Assembly: GCF_020216025.1 (NCBI RefSeq)
Contig: NZ_JAIWNC010000003.1
Span: 186,001-250,000 of the forward strand
Origin: Jidongwangia harbinensis
GTDB lineage: Bacteria > Actinomycetota > Actinomycetes > Mycobacteriales > Micromonosporaceae
DNA: 64,000 nucleotides
Direction of reading: 5' to 3'
How positions within the stretch are numbered: position 1 is the first letter of the stretch; each line of letters opens with the position of its first letter. The notes below the pieces were generated by a model, which saw only the letters and a list, made by a program, of their open reading frames with translations, ran no database searches and was not told where the DNA came from. This document shows, piece after piece, positions 6,921 to 15,642 of the stretch. A program made the translations under genes and the position numbers.

Positions 6921-8747
6921 ATGGCTTTCGAGGTTCCCTACCGGTCGATCCCCGACATGTTCCTGCACCGAGTGGCCGCCACGCCCGACCGCCGGGCCTT
7001 CGGCGCCCCCAACTCCGACGACACCGGCGTGGACTGGATGACCTGGTCGCAGGTCGGCGAGCGGGCCAAGGCCATCGCCGCGGGGCTGCACGAACTGGGT
7101 GTGGGCCTGGAGGACCGGGTGGCCATCCTGTCCGGCACCCGGATCGAGTGGGTGCTCGTCGACCTCGCCGTGAACTGCACCGGCGCCGCCACCACCACCG
7201 TCTATCCGACCACCGAGCCGGAGGACGCCGCGTTCATCGTCGCCGACTCCGGTTCCAAGATCGTGGTGGCGGAGGACCCCCAGCAGGCGCTGAAGCTGTC
7301 CGGCGCCCGCACCTCGGTCAGCCACGTGGTGCTGATCGAGGGGATGGCCGACGCGGCCGCCCAGCCGCCGCAGCTGACGCTGGCCGACCTGGAGGAGCGG
7401 GGCCGGGCCGCCCTGACCCGCGAACCGGACCTGATCGACCGGATCGTCGCCGGGATCGATCCGGACCACGTCGCCACGCTGATCTACACGTCCGGCACCA
7501 CCGGCCGGCCCAAGGGTGTCGAGCTGCTGCACGCCGGCTGGACCTGGGAGGGTGTCGCGCAGCAGGACATCGTCCCGGCGGTCAAGGAGGGCGACGTGCA
7601 GTATCTCTGGCTGCCGTTGTCGCACTCGTTCGGCAAGACCCTGCTCTGCAGCGTCATGCACCTGGGCCTGCCCACCTACGTCGACGGCCGGGTCGACAAG
7701 CTGGTCGACATGCTGGCGGTGGTCCGGCCCACGGTCATGTGCGGCGCGCCGCGCATCTTCGAGAAGGTCTACAACAGGACGGTCACCACCGCGCTCGACG
7801 CCGGCGGCGCCAAGGCCAAGATCTTCAACTGGGCGCTCGCCACCGGCCGGCAGAAGGTGGCGCTGGAGCAGGCCGGCAAGCCGGTCGGCGGGGTGCTGAA
7901 GGCCAAGTACGCGGTCGCCGAGAAGCTGGTGTTCAGCAAGCTGCAGGCCCGGCTCGGCGGCCGGCTGCAACTGCTGGTGTCCGGTGCCGCGCCGCTGAGC
8001 CGGGACATCGCGGAGTTCTTCGCGGCGGCGAATCTGCCGATCATGGAGGCGTACGGCCTCACCGAGACCAGCGCCGGCGCCTTCTGCAACCGCCGGGACC
8101 GGCTCAAGATCGGTACGGTCGGCCAGGCGTTCGCCGATCTGGAGTGCCGGATCGACACCGACGGCGAGGTGCTGCTGCGCGGCAAGCCGGTCATGCGCGG
8201 GTACCACAACCTGCCGAAGGAGACCGAGGAGGCGTTCACCGAGGACGGCTTCTTCCGCACCGGTGACATCGGCGAGCTCGACGCCGACGGGTACCTGACG
8301 ATCACCGACCGCAAGAAGGACCTGGTGAAGACGTCCGGCGGCAAGTACATCGCGCCGTCGCACATCGAGAGCCTGTTCAAGGCGGTCTGCCCGTACACCT
8401 CGCAGGCCGTGGTGGTGGGTCAGGCCCGCAACTTCGTCACCATGCTGATCTCGCTGGACGAGGACGCGATCAAGGCGTGGGCCGCGGGCGGGCCGCTGGC
8501 CGGCAAGTCGTACCAGGAGATCTGCGCCGGAGCGGAGACGCAGAAGCTGGTCGCCGGCTACATCGAGGAGCTGAACGGCAAGCTCAACCGGTGGGAGACG
8601 GTCAAGAAGTTCACCATCCTGCCGCGGGACCTGAGCATCGAGGCGGGTGAGATCACCCCGTCCATGAAGATCAAGCGACGCAGCGTGGAGACCAACTTCG
8701 CCGAGCAGATCGACCAGATGTACACGGGCAGCCTGGTCCAGCGATGA
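6921..8747 (+). CDS. Long-chain fatty acyl-CoA synthetase (FadD15-like)
   Basis: 608 residues. ANL-superfamily motifs are in order: the phosphate loop YTSGTTGRPKGVE (about 190), YGLTETSAG (about 375), RTGDIGELDADGYLTITDR with the hinge, and the C-terminal KTSGGKYIAPSHIE. It activates fatty acids to acyl-AMP, then acyl-CoA, on the inner membrane face for degradation or lipid synthesis. Length and order fit the bacterial long-chain ACSL group, such as FadD15 of mycobacteria. ATG 6921 begins the conserved FEVPYRSIPDMF region; an in-frame extension upstream has no family match. The gene is monocistronic, ending at a bidirectional hairpin. Confidence 0.9.
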   Translation: MAFEVPYRSIPDMFLHRVAATPDRRAFGAPNSDDTGVDWMTWSQVGERAKAIAAGLHELGVGLEDRVAILSGTRIEWVLVDLAVNCTGAATTTVYPTTEPEDAAFIVADSGSKIVVAEDPQQALKLSGARTSVSHVVLIEGMADAAAQPPQLTLADLEERGRAALTREPDLIDRIVAGIDPDHVATLIYTSGTTGRPKGVELLHAGWTWEGVAQQDIVPAVKEGDVQYLWLPLSHSFGKTLLCSVMHLGLPTYVDGRVDKLVDMLAVVRPTVMCGAPRIFEKVYNRTVTTALDAGGAKAKIFNWALATGRQKVALEQAGKPVGGVLKAKYAVAEKLVFSKLQARLGGRLQLLVSGAAPLSRDIAEFFAAANLPIMEAYGLTETSAGAFCNRRDRLKIGTVGQAFADLECRIDTDGEVLLRGKPVMRGYHNLPKETEEAFTEDGFFRTGDIGELDADGYLTITDRKKDLVKTSGGKYIAPSHIESLFKAVCPYTSQAVVVGQARNFVTMLISLDEDAIKAWAAGGPLAGKSYQEICAGAETQKLVAGYIEELNGKLNRWETVKKFTILPRDLSIEAGEITPSMKIKRRSVETNFAEQIDQMYTGSLVQR

Positions 8748-8751
8748 CCGG

Positions 8752-8785
8752 CGGCGCCGGCCTCCCCGCGCGGAGGCCGGCGCCG
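8752..8785. terminator. Bidirectional terminator hairpin
   Basis: CGGCGCCGGCCTCC (8752-8765) and GGAGGCCGGCGCCG (8772-8785) form a perfect 14-bp stem with a six-base loop. It fills the gap between the convergent acyl-CoA synthetase and MocR genes. Confidence 0.8.
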
Positions 8786-8786
8786 T

Positions 8787-10241
8787 TCAGGCGATGACCG
8801 CCGGGGTACGCCAGGCCGGCCGGCTGGCCCGGTCCAGGTCGTGCCGGACCGCGGCGATCCGGCGGACGGCCTCGGTCAGGTCGTCGGCGGCCAGCGTGAA
8901 CGGCAGCCGCATGAAGCGCTCCAGGGTCCCGTCCATGCCGAACCGGGGCCCGGGCGCGAGCCGCACGCCGACGTCCTCGGCGGCCCGGGACAGCGCGCTC
9001 GAGATCGGCCCGTCCAGCTCGGCCCAGAGCATCACGCCGCCGCCCGGCACGTGTGCGCGCCACTCCGGCAGCAGTTCGGTGAGTGCCCCGACCAGCGAGT
9101 CCCGGCGCAGCGACAGCTGGGCCCGGCGGGCCGCGACGATCGACTCGGCGTCGGCGAGCAGGTGCACGGCGACCAGTTGTTCCAGCACCGGGCTGGCCAT
9201 GTCCACGCCGACCCGGAGCGCGGCGAGCCGTTGGACCAGCGGGGCCGAGGCGCGTACCCAGCCGATCCGCAGCCCGCCCCAGTAGGCCTTGCTCATCCCG
9301 CCGATGGTGACCACCCGGGAGTGCCGGTCGAAGACCGCGACCGGGGGTGGCATCGGCGTGCCGTCCAGCGGCAGGTCCACGAAGGACTCGTCGACGACCA
9401 GCTCGGTGCCGGTCGAGTGCGCCGCGGCGACGAGGCGTTCGCGCAGCTCCGCCGGCATCAGGTGCCCGGTGGGGTTCTGGAACTCCGGGATCACGTACGC
9501 CAGCCGGGGCCGGGTCTGGCGGAGCGCGGCGAGCAGCAGTTCGGCGTCCCAGCCGGTGGCGGCGTCCAGGCCGTGGGTGGTGATCCGGGCGCGGCGGGCG
9601 GCGAGGGCGGCCAGCGCGTTCGGGTACGTCGGTGACTCCACCAGCACGTGCGCCCCGGCCGGTACGGAGAGCCGGAGCACCAGGTCGAGTGCCTGCTGGG
9701 TGCCGCTGGTGATGAGGATCTGGTCGACCGAGGTGGGTACGCCCCGGCGGGTGAAGCCGGCCGCGACCACCTCCCGCAGGTCGGACAGCCCGGTCGGGTG
9801 GTAGCCGGCGCTGCCCAGGTAGCGCGGCAGGTCGTCGGCGGCGGCGCGGGCGGCCGGGACCAGTTCGACCGGCGCCGCGGAGGCGGCCACTCCCATGTCG
9901 ATCATGTCGAGGTCGTCGTTCGCGGTCCACAGGCCGGAGGTGGCCACCCGGTGGCCGTTCGGCAGGGTGGTCCAGCTGCCGGCGCCGCGCCGGCTGGTCA
10001 GGTGGCCGCTCTCGCGCAGCGCGCGGTACGCCGCGGTGACCGTGGTGCGGCTGATCGCGAGCGCCTCGGCGAGTTCCCGTTCGGCCGGCAGGCGCACGCC
10101 CAGGGCGAGCCGGCTGTCGGCGAGCAGTCCGCGGATCGCCCCGGCGAGCGCGGCGTAGTCCGGGCTGCGGTGCCGCCCGGGCAGCGAGTGCCACTGGCCC
10201 AGGAGTCGTGCCAATTGGCTTCCCCGTACCGACGTCGTCAC
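8787..10241 (-). CDS. MocR-family transcriptional regulator (YcxD-like)
   Basis: 484 residues from GTG 10241, which has GGAGG five bases upstream. A GntR winged helix lies near residues 20-90 (LADSRLALGVRLPAERELAE, ISRTTVTAAYRALRES). An aminotransferase-like domain follows, with the PLP-binding Lys in GGMSKAYWGGLRIGW and the conserved EFQNPTGHLMP. It is divergent from a YczE-type membrane protein gene; the ycxD-yczE pair of Bacillus has the same layout, which supports the regulator-target assignment. ATTGGCA direct repeats lie between the two starts. The ligand and the regulated substrate are unknown. Confidence 0.87.
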   Translation of the reverse strand: MTTSVRGSQLARLLGQWHSLPGRHRSPDYAALAGAIRGLLADSRLALGVRLPAERELAEALAISRTTVTAAYRALRESGHLTSRRGAGSWTTLPNGHRVATSGLWTANDDLDMIDMGVAASAAPVELVPAARAAADDLPRYLGSAGYHPTGLSDLREVVAAGFTRRGVPTSVDQILITSGTQQALDLVLRLSVPAGAHVLVESPTYPNALAALAARRARITTHGLDAATGWDAELLLAALRQTRPRLAYVIPEFQNPTGHLMPAELRERLVAAAHSTGTELVVDESFVDLPLDGTPMPPPVAVFDRHSRVVTIGGMSKAYWGGLRIGWVRASAPLVQRLAALRVGVDMASPVLEQLVAVHLLADAESIVAARRAQLSLRRDSLVGALTELLPEWRAHVPGGGVMLWAELDGPISSALSRAAEDVGVRLAPGPRFGMDGTLERFMRLPFTLAADDLTEAVRRIAAVRHDLDRASRPAWRTPAVIA

Positions 10242-10256
10242 GGCCACCTCCCGCGA

Positions 10257-10298
10257 ATTGGCACTTTCGGCGCCTCGGATTGGCATTCAGAGTGGCAC
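10257..10298. promoter_or_regulatory. ATTGGCA direct repeats between the divergent MocR and yczE genes
   Basis: ATTGGCAC at 10257-10264 and ATTGGCAT at 10279-10286 are 22 bases apart, two helical turns. A related AGTGGCAC is at 10291-10298, immediately before the yczE start. MocR proteins usually bind direct repeats in such divergent gaps, so this is the likely operator. Confidence 0.55.
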
Positions 10299-10300
10299 TT

Positions 10301-10936
10301 ATGAGGACGCCAAGCAAGACCACCACCCGCCGGTACGGTCAGCTCTTCGTGGGCCTGACCCTGTACGGCATCAGCATGGCGTTCATGGTCGAGTCCGCTC
10401 TCGGCCTCAACCCGTGGGACGTGTTCCACCAGGGCCTCACGGAGACCACCGGGCTGAGCTTCGGCCTGGTGGTGATCCTGGTCGGCATCCCGATCCTGCT
10501 GCTGTGGATTCCGCTGCGGCAGCGGCCCGGCGCCGGCACGGTGGCCAACATCGTGGTGATCGGCCTGGTGGTGGACGGCGCGCTGGCGGTGCTGCCGGCC
10601 GGCGGGTCGCTCGCCATGCGGATCACCTACCTGGTCGCCGGCATCGTGCTGAACGGCGTGGCCACCGGCATGTACATCGGCAGCAATCTGGGGCCGGGCC
10701 CGCGGGACGGGCTGATGACCGGCCTGGTGAACCGGTTCCCGCGGTTGTCCATCCGCCTGGTGCGGACCGGCATCGAGCTGACCGTGCTCGGCGCCGGTTT
10801 CCTGCTCGGCGGCACGGTCGGCCTCGGCACGATCGCCTACGCGCTGGCCATCGGGCCGCTGACGCAGCCGTTCCTCGCGATGTTCACGGTCGACGCCGCG
10901 CCCGCCGACGAACCGGTGCCGGTCGCCGCTCGGTAG
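10301..10936 (+). CDS. YczE/YitT-like integral membrane protein
   Basis: 211 residues with about five or six membrane helices. The segments SALGLNPWDVFHQGLTE and MYIGSNLGPGPRDGLMTGL are hallmarks of the YczE family; the near-duplicate NPWD and GPRDGL motifs reflect an internal repeat. Function is not established for the family. Divergent pairing with a MocR regulator is the same as in Bacillus. ATG 10301 is the start closest to the conserved region; the open frame upstream overlaps the operator and the MocR coding region. The stop codon sits inside the first unit of a 21-bp tandem repeat. Confidence 0.8.
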   Translation: MRTPSKTTTRRYGQLFVGLTLYGISMAFMVESALGLNPWDVFHQGLTETTGLSFGLVVILVGIPILLLWIPLRQRPGAGTVANIVVIGLVVDGALAVLPAGGSLAMRITYLVAGIVLNGVATGMYIGSNLGPGPRDGLMTGLVNRFPRLSIRLVRTGIELTVLGAGFLLGGTVGLGTIAYALAIGPLTQPFLAMFTVDAAPADEPVPVAAR

Positions 10937-11035
10937 GCCCGGGTCACGGCGCGGTAGGCCCGGAACGCGGCGCGGTAGGCCCGGAACGCGGCGCGGTAGG
11001 CCCGGAACGCGGCGCGGTAGGCCCGGAACGCGGCG
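10931..11035. repeat. 21-bp tandem repeat, five copies, over the yczE stop
   Basis: The unit CGGTAGGCCCGGAACGCGGC plus one G is present in four identical copies (10952-11035), preceded by one diverged copy at 10931-10951 that contains the yczE stop codon. On the minus strand it could encode AFRAYRA heptapeptides, but no start, ribosome site or family supports a gene. Confidence 0.9.
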
Positions 11036-11207
11036 CGGTCCGGGGTCCGGCCGCGCGGGTGGTCGCCCGCACCACCACCTGCCACTCGTGCCGGGCCGGC
11101 CCGCGTCCAGACGTCCCGGAAGCCCTCCCACCGGTGGCGGGTCACCGGGAACCGCACCTCGCCCACCCCGTTCCCGGCGAGCAGCCCGCGGGCGCGCCCG
11201 CGGTCCA

Positions 11208-11531
11208 GCCTGCCGGCTGTTCGCGGTGCTCACCGAGGTCGGATCGGCGATCGAGTTCGGCCTGGTGTACTTCGGACGCAGATGCTGCTCGACACCGGCC
11301 TGTCCGCGGCGGCCCGCCGGCACCGCCCTGAGCGGCAACCTCCTCGGCATCCTGGTCGGGCGCCTGCTCGGCAGCCTGGCGGACCGGTACGGGCTGGCCG
11401 CCGCGTTCACGCTCGAACCGGTGCTGATCGGCATCTGCCTGCTGATGCTGTGGGGCGGGCTCCGGGCCCGGAACCACGCCACGGTGTACACCGGAGGAGA
11501 GCGCCCGGACGGCCGGGTCACGGGTCGGTGA
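11208..11531 (+). pseudogene. Decayed MFS-type transporter C-terminal remnant
   Basis: One frame gives RLFAVLTEVGSAIEFGLVYF, then falls into a Cys/Pro-rich stretch, and resumes as GTALSGNLLGILVGRLLGSL ADRYG followed by a hydrophobic helix and WGGLRARNHA. Between 11281 and about 11325 the neighbouring frame reads LLDTGLSAAA, which restores a transporter-like sequence, so two compensating frameshifts are likely. No start codon or N-terminal half exists. This is a remnant, not a functional gene. The 21-bp repeat lies just upstream. Confidence 0.5.
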
Positions 11532-11585
11532 TCATCCGGACACATTTGCTTCCCGGTGGGGCAGGGCGCACGGCATCATTGCGGC

Positions 11586-12014
11586 ATGGGGGCTGGCGGG
11601 TGGCACTGGAACGACGCTTGGATCTTCGTGTCCGCGGTCATCGCCGAGCGCCTCGAGCGTGACCGGGCCCTGCACGCCGCCCTGCCGGTGACCGGAGCCA
11701 CGCTCGCCGACCTGCTGGCCGCCGCGGACTTCCTGCACCACAGCGTGCCGAGCCGGGAGGACCTGCGGGAGGCGGTGCGCCGCCTGGCCGGAGCCGGGCT
11801 GATCACCGTCGAGGACGACATGGTCGAGGTGGCGCCGGCCGGCGAGCAGCTGTGGCGTACCCGGCCGTTCAGCGGCCTGTCGTCGGCCGTGGTGACCCTG
11901 CAGACCCAGCTGAACCGGGCCAGCACGCCGGGCTACACCGACTGGCAGCTGGACGAGCACACGTACGCGGCCGCGGTGCGCGAATACTCGCTGCGGCTCG
12001 CGGACGGCCGCTGA
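11586..12014 (+). CDS. Small winged-helix-like protein of unknown function
   Basis: 142 residues, soluble and acidic. Residues about 50-95 ([31 protein letters not shown]) look like the second half of a winged helix: a recognition helix, then a two-strand wing. The N-terminus ([18 protein letters not shown]) has three Trp. No named family is recognised. CATCAT six bases before the ATG may be a leaderless -10. It converges on hisF with a 10-base gap and shares a small terminator hairpin. Confidence 0.6.
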   Translation: MGAGGWHWNDAWIFVSAVIAERLERDRALHAALPVTGATLADLLAAADFLHHSVPSREDLREAVRRLAGAGLITVEDDMVEVAPAGEQLWRTRPFSGLSSAVVTLQTQLNRASTPGYTDWQLDEHTYAAAVREYSLRLADGR

Positions 12015-12026
12015 GGAACGGCCGTC
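12003..12026. terminator. Small hairpin over the two convergent stop codons
   Basis: GACGGCC (12003-12009) and GGCCGTC (12020-12026) form a 7-bp stem covering both the upstream gene's stop and the hisF stop. It is weak but well placed. Confidence 0.4.
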
Positions 12027-12786
12027 AGCGGACCGGGTGGCCGGCCCCGCGCAGGCTCTGCTTGACCTCGCCGATGGTCAGGTCTCCGAAGTGGAACACA
12101 CTGGCGGCCAGCACCGCGTCCGCGCCCGCGGCCACCGCCGGCGGGAAGTGCTCGACCCGGCCGGCGCCACCGCTGGCGATCACCGGAATGTCCACCACCG
12201 CCCGGACCGCGCGGATCAGCTCCAGGTCGAAGCCGGCCTTCGTACCGTCGGCGTCCATCGAATTGAGCAGGATCTCCCCCGCGCCCAGCTCGCCCACCCG
12301 GCGCGCCCACCCGATCGCGTCCAGCCCGGCGCTCTTGCGGCCGCCGTGCGTGGTGACCTCCCACCCGCTCGGCTGATCCTCGGCCCGGCGCACGTCCAGC
12401 GACAGCACCAGCACCTGGTTGCCGAACCGTTCGGCGATCTCCGTGATCAGTTCCGGCCGGTGGATCGCCGCGGTGTTCACGCCGACCTTGTCGGCACCGG
12501 CCCGCAACAGCACATCCACGTTGTCGACCGAGCGCACCCCGCCGCCCACGGTGAGCGGGATGAAGACCGATTCCGCGGTACGCCGGACCACGTCGAGCAT
12601 CGTGCCGCGGTCGTCCGAGGACGCGGTCACGTCCAGGAACGTCAGCTCGTCGGCGCCCGCCGCGTCGTAGGCGGCGGCCAGCTCGACCGGGTCGCCCGCG
12701 TCCCGCAGATCGACGAAGTTCACACCCTTGACCACGCGCCCCGCGTCGACGTCCAGACAAGGGATCACCCGCACCGCCACCGTCAT
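12025..12786 (-). CDS. hisF: Imidazole glycerol phosphate synthase, cyclase subunit HisF
   Basis: 253 residues, a full TIM barrel. [16 protein letters not shown] carries the first catalytic Asp (Asp12), and [11 protein letters not shown] the second. The phosphate-binding loops [10 protein letters not shown] and [10 protein letters not shown] are present. With HisH it turns PRFAR plus glutamine-derived ammonia into IGP and AICAR in the cytoplasm. It is the last gene of the his operon; its ATG overlaps the stop of the RidA gene (ATGA). Confidence 0.97.
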   Translation of the reverse strand: MTVAVRVIPCLDVDAGRVVKGVNFVDLRDAGDPVELAAAYDAAGADELTFLDVTASSDDRGTMLDVVRRTAESVFIPLTVGGGVRSVDNVDVLLRAGADKVGVNTAAIHRPELITEIAERFGNQVLVLSLDVRRAEDQPSGWEVTTHGGRKSAGLDAIGWARRVGELGAGEILLNSMDADGTKAGFDLELIRAVRAVVDIPVIASGGAGRVEHFPPAVAAGADAVLAASVFHFGDLTIGEVKQSLRGAGHPVR

Positions 12787-13196
12787 GCGCCCACCCTAGC
12801 GAGCGGGCGCGGTGTCTCCGGCCGGTACGCCTCCACCTCCACCTCGACCAGGTGGTCGGGGTGCAGCAGACCGGCCACCACGACGAGCGTCGCCACCGGC
12901 CGGACCGCGCCGAACAGCTCGCCGTGCGCGCGTCCCACCGCGTCGGCGTACCCGGGGTCGGTCACGTACATCCGGGTCCGGACCACGTCGGCGGGGTCGG
13001 CACCGGCCGCGTCCAGCGCGTCGAGCGCGATCCGGAACGCGGTCCGGGCCTGCGCCGCGGGGTCGCCCACCCCGGTCACCACGCCGTCCACGGTGGACGT
13101 GCAGCCCGCGGTCAGCAGCAGGTCACCGGCGCGCACCACGCGCGAGTACCCGTACGCCGCCTCCCACGGACCGCCCGACGAGAACCGGTGGATCAC
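12783..13196 (-). CDS. RidA-family protein inside the his operon
   Basis: 137 residues from GTG 13196, which overlaps the priA stop (GTGA). The RidA/YjgF fold is shown by [42 protein letters not shown] and [13 protein letters not shown]. The catalytic-type Arg in VVRTRMY, which RidA uses to hydrolyse enamine/imine intermediates, is present. Its place between priA and hisF suggests it clears reactive enamines or supports flux in this pathway; that role is inference. Confidence 0.85.
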   Translation of the reverse strand: MIHRFSSGGPWEAAYGYSRVVRAGDLLLTAGCTSTVDGVVTGVGDPAAQARTAFRIALDALDAAGADPADVVRTRMYVTDPGYADAVGRAHGELFGAVRPVATLVVVAGLLHPDHLVEVEVEAYRPETPRPLARVGA

Positions 13197-13918
13197 GCCG
13201 CGGCCAGAACGTCCAGGGCCTCGCGCACGGTGAACGCCCCCGCGTACAGCGACTTGCCGGCGATCACGCCCTCCACCCCGGCCGACTCCAGCGTGGCCAG
13301 GGCGCGCAGGTCGTCGAGCGTGGAGACGCCACCACTGGCGATCACCGGCCGGTCGGTACGGGCGCACACCTCGCGGAGCAGGTCCAGGTTCGGCCCGCGC
13401 ATCATGCCGTCCTTGGTGATGTCGGTGACCACATACCGCGCCGCGCCGGCCTTGTCCAGCCGCTCCAGCACCTCGTACAGGTCGCCGCCGTCCCGGGTCC
13501 AGCCCCGGGCCGAGAGGGTACGGCCGCGCACGTCCAGCCCGATCGCGACGCGCTCGCCGTACTCGGCCACCACCCGGTCGCACCATTGCGGGTCCTCCAG
13601 CGCCGCGGTGCCGATGTTCACCCGCGCCGCCCCGGTCGCCAGCGCCCGGGTCAGCGACTCGTCGTCCCGGATGCCGCCGGACAGCTCCACGTGCACGTCG
13701 AGCCGGCCCACCACGCCGGCGATCAGGTCGGCGTTCGAGCCGCGGCCGAACGCGGCGTCCAGGTCGACCAGATGGACCCACTCGGCACCGTCGTTCTGCC
13801 AGGCCAGCGCGGCGTCCAGCGGGTCGCCGTAGCTGGTCTCCGAACCGGCGGCGCCCTGGACCAGGCGGACCGCCTGGCCGTCCGCGACGTCGACGGCGGG
13901 CAGCAGGGTGAGCGTCAC
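13193..13918 (-). CDS. priA: Phosphoribosyl isomerase PriA (HisA/TrpF bifunctional)
   Basis: 241 residues. [18 protein letters not shown] gives the catalytic Asp10 and Arg18; [15 protein letters not shown] carries the second Asp. The loop [11 protein letters not shown], with Arg and Trp, is typical of actinobacterial PriA, which isomerises both ProFAR (histidine) and PRA (tryptophan) because these bacteria lack a separate trpF. Dual activity is inferred from the loop. The gene sits after a small membrane-protein ORF and overlaps ridA. Confidence 0.93.
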   Translation of the reverse strand: MTLTLLPAVDVADGQAVRLVQGAAGSETSYGDPLDAALAWQNDGAEWVHLVDLDAAFGRGSNADLIAGVVGRLDVHVELSGGIRDDESLTRALATGAARVNIGTAALEDPQWCDRVVAEYGERVAIGLDVRGRTLSARGWTRDGGDLYEVLERLDKAGAARYVVTDITKDGMMRGPNLDLLREVCARTDRPVIASGGVSTLDDLRALATLESAGVEGVIAGKSLYAGAFTVREALDVLAAA

Positions 13919-13943
13919 ATGATCTCCAAATGTGGGACGGGGT

Positions 13944-14258
13944 CTAGCGGCGGCCGAGGACCACCACGACGAGGGCGGGCACCACCAGGACGAGCATGGC
14001 GCTCAGCACCAGCCGGAGAGCCAGGTCCGGCACCAGCACCCAGACCGCGGCGACCAGGAGCACCGGGACGACGACGATGCCGATGCGCTCGCCGCGACCG
14101 CGCCGGTGCAGCCGGCCGACACCGCGGCGGCGCGGCGTCAGCGACCGGACCAGCGCGCGCCGCCGGTTCCGGCGCGCCACCGAGCGGGCCCGCTTCGCCT
14201 TCTCCTTCTCCAGGACGGCCAGACGTTCCGCGCGGCGCCGCGCCCGTTCCTTGCTCAT
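13944..14258 (-). CDS. Small basic membrane protein in the his operon
   Basis: 104 residues. The first about 58 are extremely basic ([20 protein letters not shown] and several RRR runs) and probably form a positively charged cytoplasmic helix. Two hydrophobic helices follow ([19 protein letters not shown] and [20 protein letters not shown]). It starts four bases after the hisH stop and ends 26 bases before priA. Function is unknown; small membrane ORFs at this place occur in other actinobacterial his operons. The basic tail could contact nucleic acid or lipid head groups. Confidence 0.7.
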   Translation of the reverse strand: MSKERARRRAERLAVLEKEKAKRARSVARRNRRRALVRSLTPRRRGVGRLHRRGRGERIGIVVVPVLLVAAVWVLVPDLALRLVLSAMLVLVVPALVVVVLGRR

Positions 14259-14261
14259 CCG

Positions 14262-14882
14262 CTACAGCCCGGCGACCCAGTTGCGCAACAACGCGTAGCC
14301 GGTATCGCCGGACTTCTCCGGGTGGAACTGGGCGGCCGACAGCGAACCCAGCTCGACCGCGGCCACGAACGGCAGGTCGTGGGTCGCGGTGGTCACCCGG
14401 GCGCCGGCCGCGTGCAGGGCGGCGAGGTCGGAGGCCGCGTACGAGTGGACGAAGTAGAACCGGGACTGCTCCGCCAGCCCGGACAGCAACCGGCTCCCGG
14501 CCGGCACGTCGACCGTGTTCCAGCCCATGTGCGGGATGCGCCGGGCGGTGATCCGGGTGACCGCGCCGGGCAGCAGCCCCAGCCCCGGGGTCTCGACGCC
14601 GTGCTCGACCCCGGACTCGAACAGGATCTGCATGCCGACGCAGATGCCGAGCACCGGACGCCCGGCCGCGACCCGTTCCGCGACCACCGGGCCCGCGCCG
14701 AGCTTCTCGATCCCGGCCATGCACGCCGCGTACGCCCCGACGCCCGGCACCACCAGCCCGTCCGCCGCCGCGGCGGCGTCCAGGTCGTCGGTCACCGTGA
14801 CGTCCGCCCCGGTGCGGGCCACCGCCCGCTCCGCGGACCGCAGGTTGCCCGACCCGTAGTCGAGCACCACCACCGAGGTCAC
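14262..14882 (-). CDS. hisH: Imidazole glycerol phosphate synthase, glutamine amidotransferase subunit HisH
   Basis: 206 residues, class I glutaminase. Catalytic Cys81 lies in GICVGMQILFE, and His187/Glu189 in QFHPEKSGD. The start VVVLDYGSGNLRS is typical. It releases ammonia for HisF through the barrel. GTG 14882 overlaps the stop of the 51-residue ORF upstream (GTGA). Confidence 0.96.
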   Translation of the reverse strand: MTSVVVLDYGSGNLRSAERAVARTGADVTVTDDLDAAAAADGLVVPGVGAYAACMAGIEKLGAGPVVAERVAAGRPVLGICVGMQILFESGVEHGVETPGLGLLPGAVTRITARRIPHMGWNTVDVPAGSRLLSGLAEQSRFYFVHSYAASDLAALHAAGARVTTATHDLPFVAAVELGSLSAAQFHPEKSGDTGYALLRNWVAGL

Positions 14883-15034
14883 GACTCCCCCAGGTAGGAA
14901 AGGCCGCAGGCCGCGCAGAGCACCGCCGCCAACGCGGTCACCAGGATCCGGAACTGGTCTCTGTCCTGGCGTACCAGTAGGACGACGCCGCCGACCAGCA
15001 GGCCGGAGAGGCCGAACATGACGAGCGAGATCAC
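14879..15034 (-). CDS. 51-residue membrane protein between hisB and hisH
   Basis: Two hydrophobic helices (LVMFGLSGLLVGGVVLLV and ILVTALAAVLCAACGLSYLG) are joined by a short polar loop RQDRDQF. The start GTG overlaps the hisB stop and its stop overlaps the hisH GTG, so it is translationally coupled on both sides. That makes it a real gene despite its size. Function unknown. Confidence 0.75.
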   Translation of the reverse strand: MISLVMFGLSGLLVGGVVLLVRQDRDQFRILVTALAAVLCAACGLSYLGES

Positions 15035-15642
15035 AGCACGCCCTTGGTGGACGGCAGCGCGCCGGCGTTGCGCGGGTCGATCTCCACGGCCTCGCGCAGC
15101 GCCCGGGAGAACGCCTTGAACTGCGCCTCGACCACGTGGTGGGCGTCCGGGCGACCCCCGTCCCGGGCCGCTCGCAGCACGCTGACGTGCAGCGTCACCT
15201 TGGCGGTGTGCCCGAAGGACTCGAAGATGTGGCGGGTCATGCTGGTCGGATAGACCGGCCCGATGTACGGCGCCAGCTCCGGCTCGTCGTGCACCACGTA
15301 CGGCCGGCCGGACAGGTCCACGGCGGCCCGGCACAGCACCTCGTCCATCGGGATGGTGGCCGAGCCGTACCGCCGGATCCCCGCCTTGTCGCCGAGCGCC
15401 CGCGCGAAGGCCTCACCGAGCGCGATCGCGGTGTCCTCCATCGTGTGGTGGGCGTCGATCTCCAGGTCGCCCTCGGTGCGCACGGTGAGGTCGAAGCCGC
15501 CGTGCTTGGCGAGCTGGTTGAGCATGTGGTCGTAGAAGCCGACGCCGGTGCTCAGGTCGCCCTTGCCGGTGCCGTCGAGGTCGATCTCGACCAGCACCTT
15601 GGTCTCGTTGGTGACGCGCTCGATGCGCGCGGTCCGGCTCAT
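15031..15642 (-). CDS. hisB: Imidazoleglycerol-phosphate dehydratase HisB
   Basis: 203 residues, monofunctional IGPD. The Mn-binding motifs [18 protein letters not shown] and [14 protein letters not shown] are intact, as is [20 protein letters not shown]. It dehydrates IGP to imidazole acetol phosphate. ATG 15642 overlaps the hisC stop (ATGA). A 20-residue in-frame upstream extension is antisense-like and not used. Confidence 0.97.
   Translation of the reverse strand: MSRTARIERVTNETKVLVEIDLDGTGKGDLSTGVGFYDHMLNQLAKHGGFDLTVRTEGDLEIDAHHTMEDTAIALGEAFARALGDKAGIRRYGSATIPMDEVLCRAAVDLSGRPYVVHDEPELAPYIGPVYPTSMTRHIFESFGHTAKVTLHVSVLRAARDGGRPDAHHVVEAQFKAFSRALREAVEIDPRNAGALPSTKGVL

Noticed and set aside
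10931..11035. CRISPR array
   Set aside because: Units are contiguous 21-bp copies without spacers and no cas genes are present; the same holds for the other arrays in the window.
10837..11166. Minus-strand ORF with AFRAYRA heptapeptide repeats
   Set aside because: It is generated by the 21-bp array in a high-GC frame, overlaps yczE antisense, and has no ribosome site or homology.
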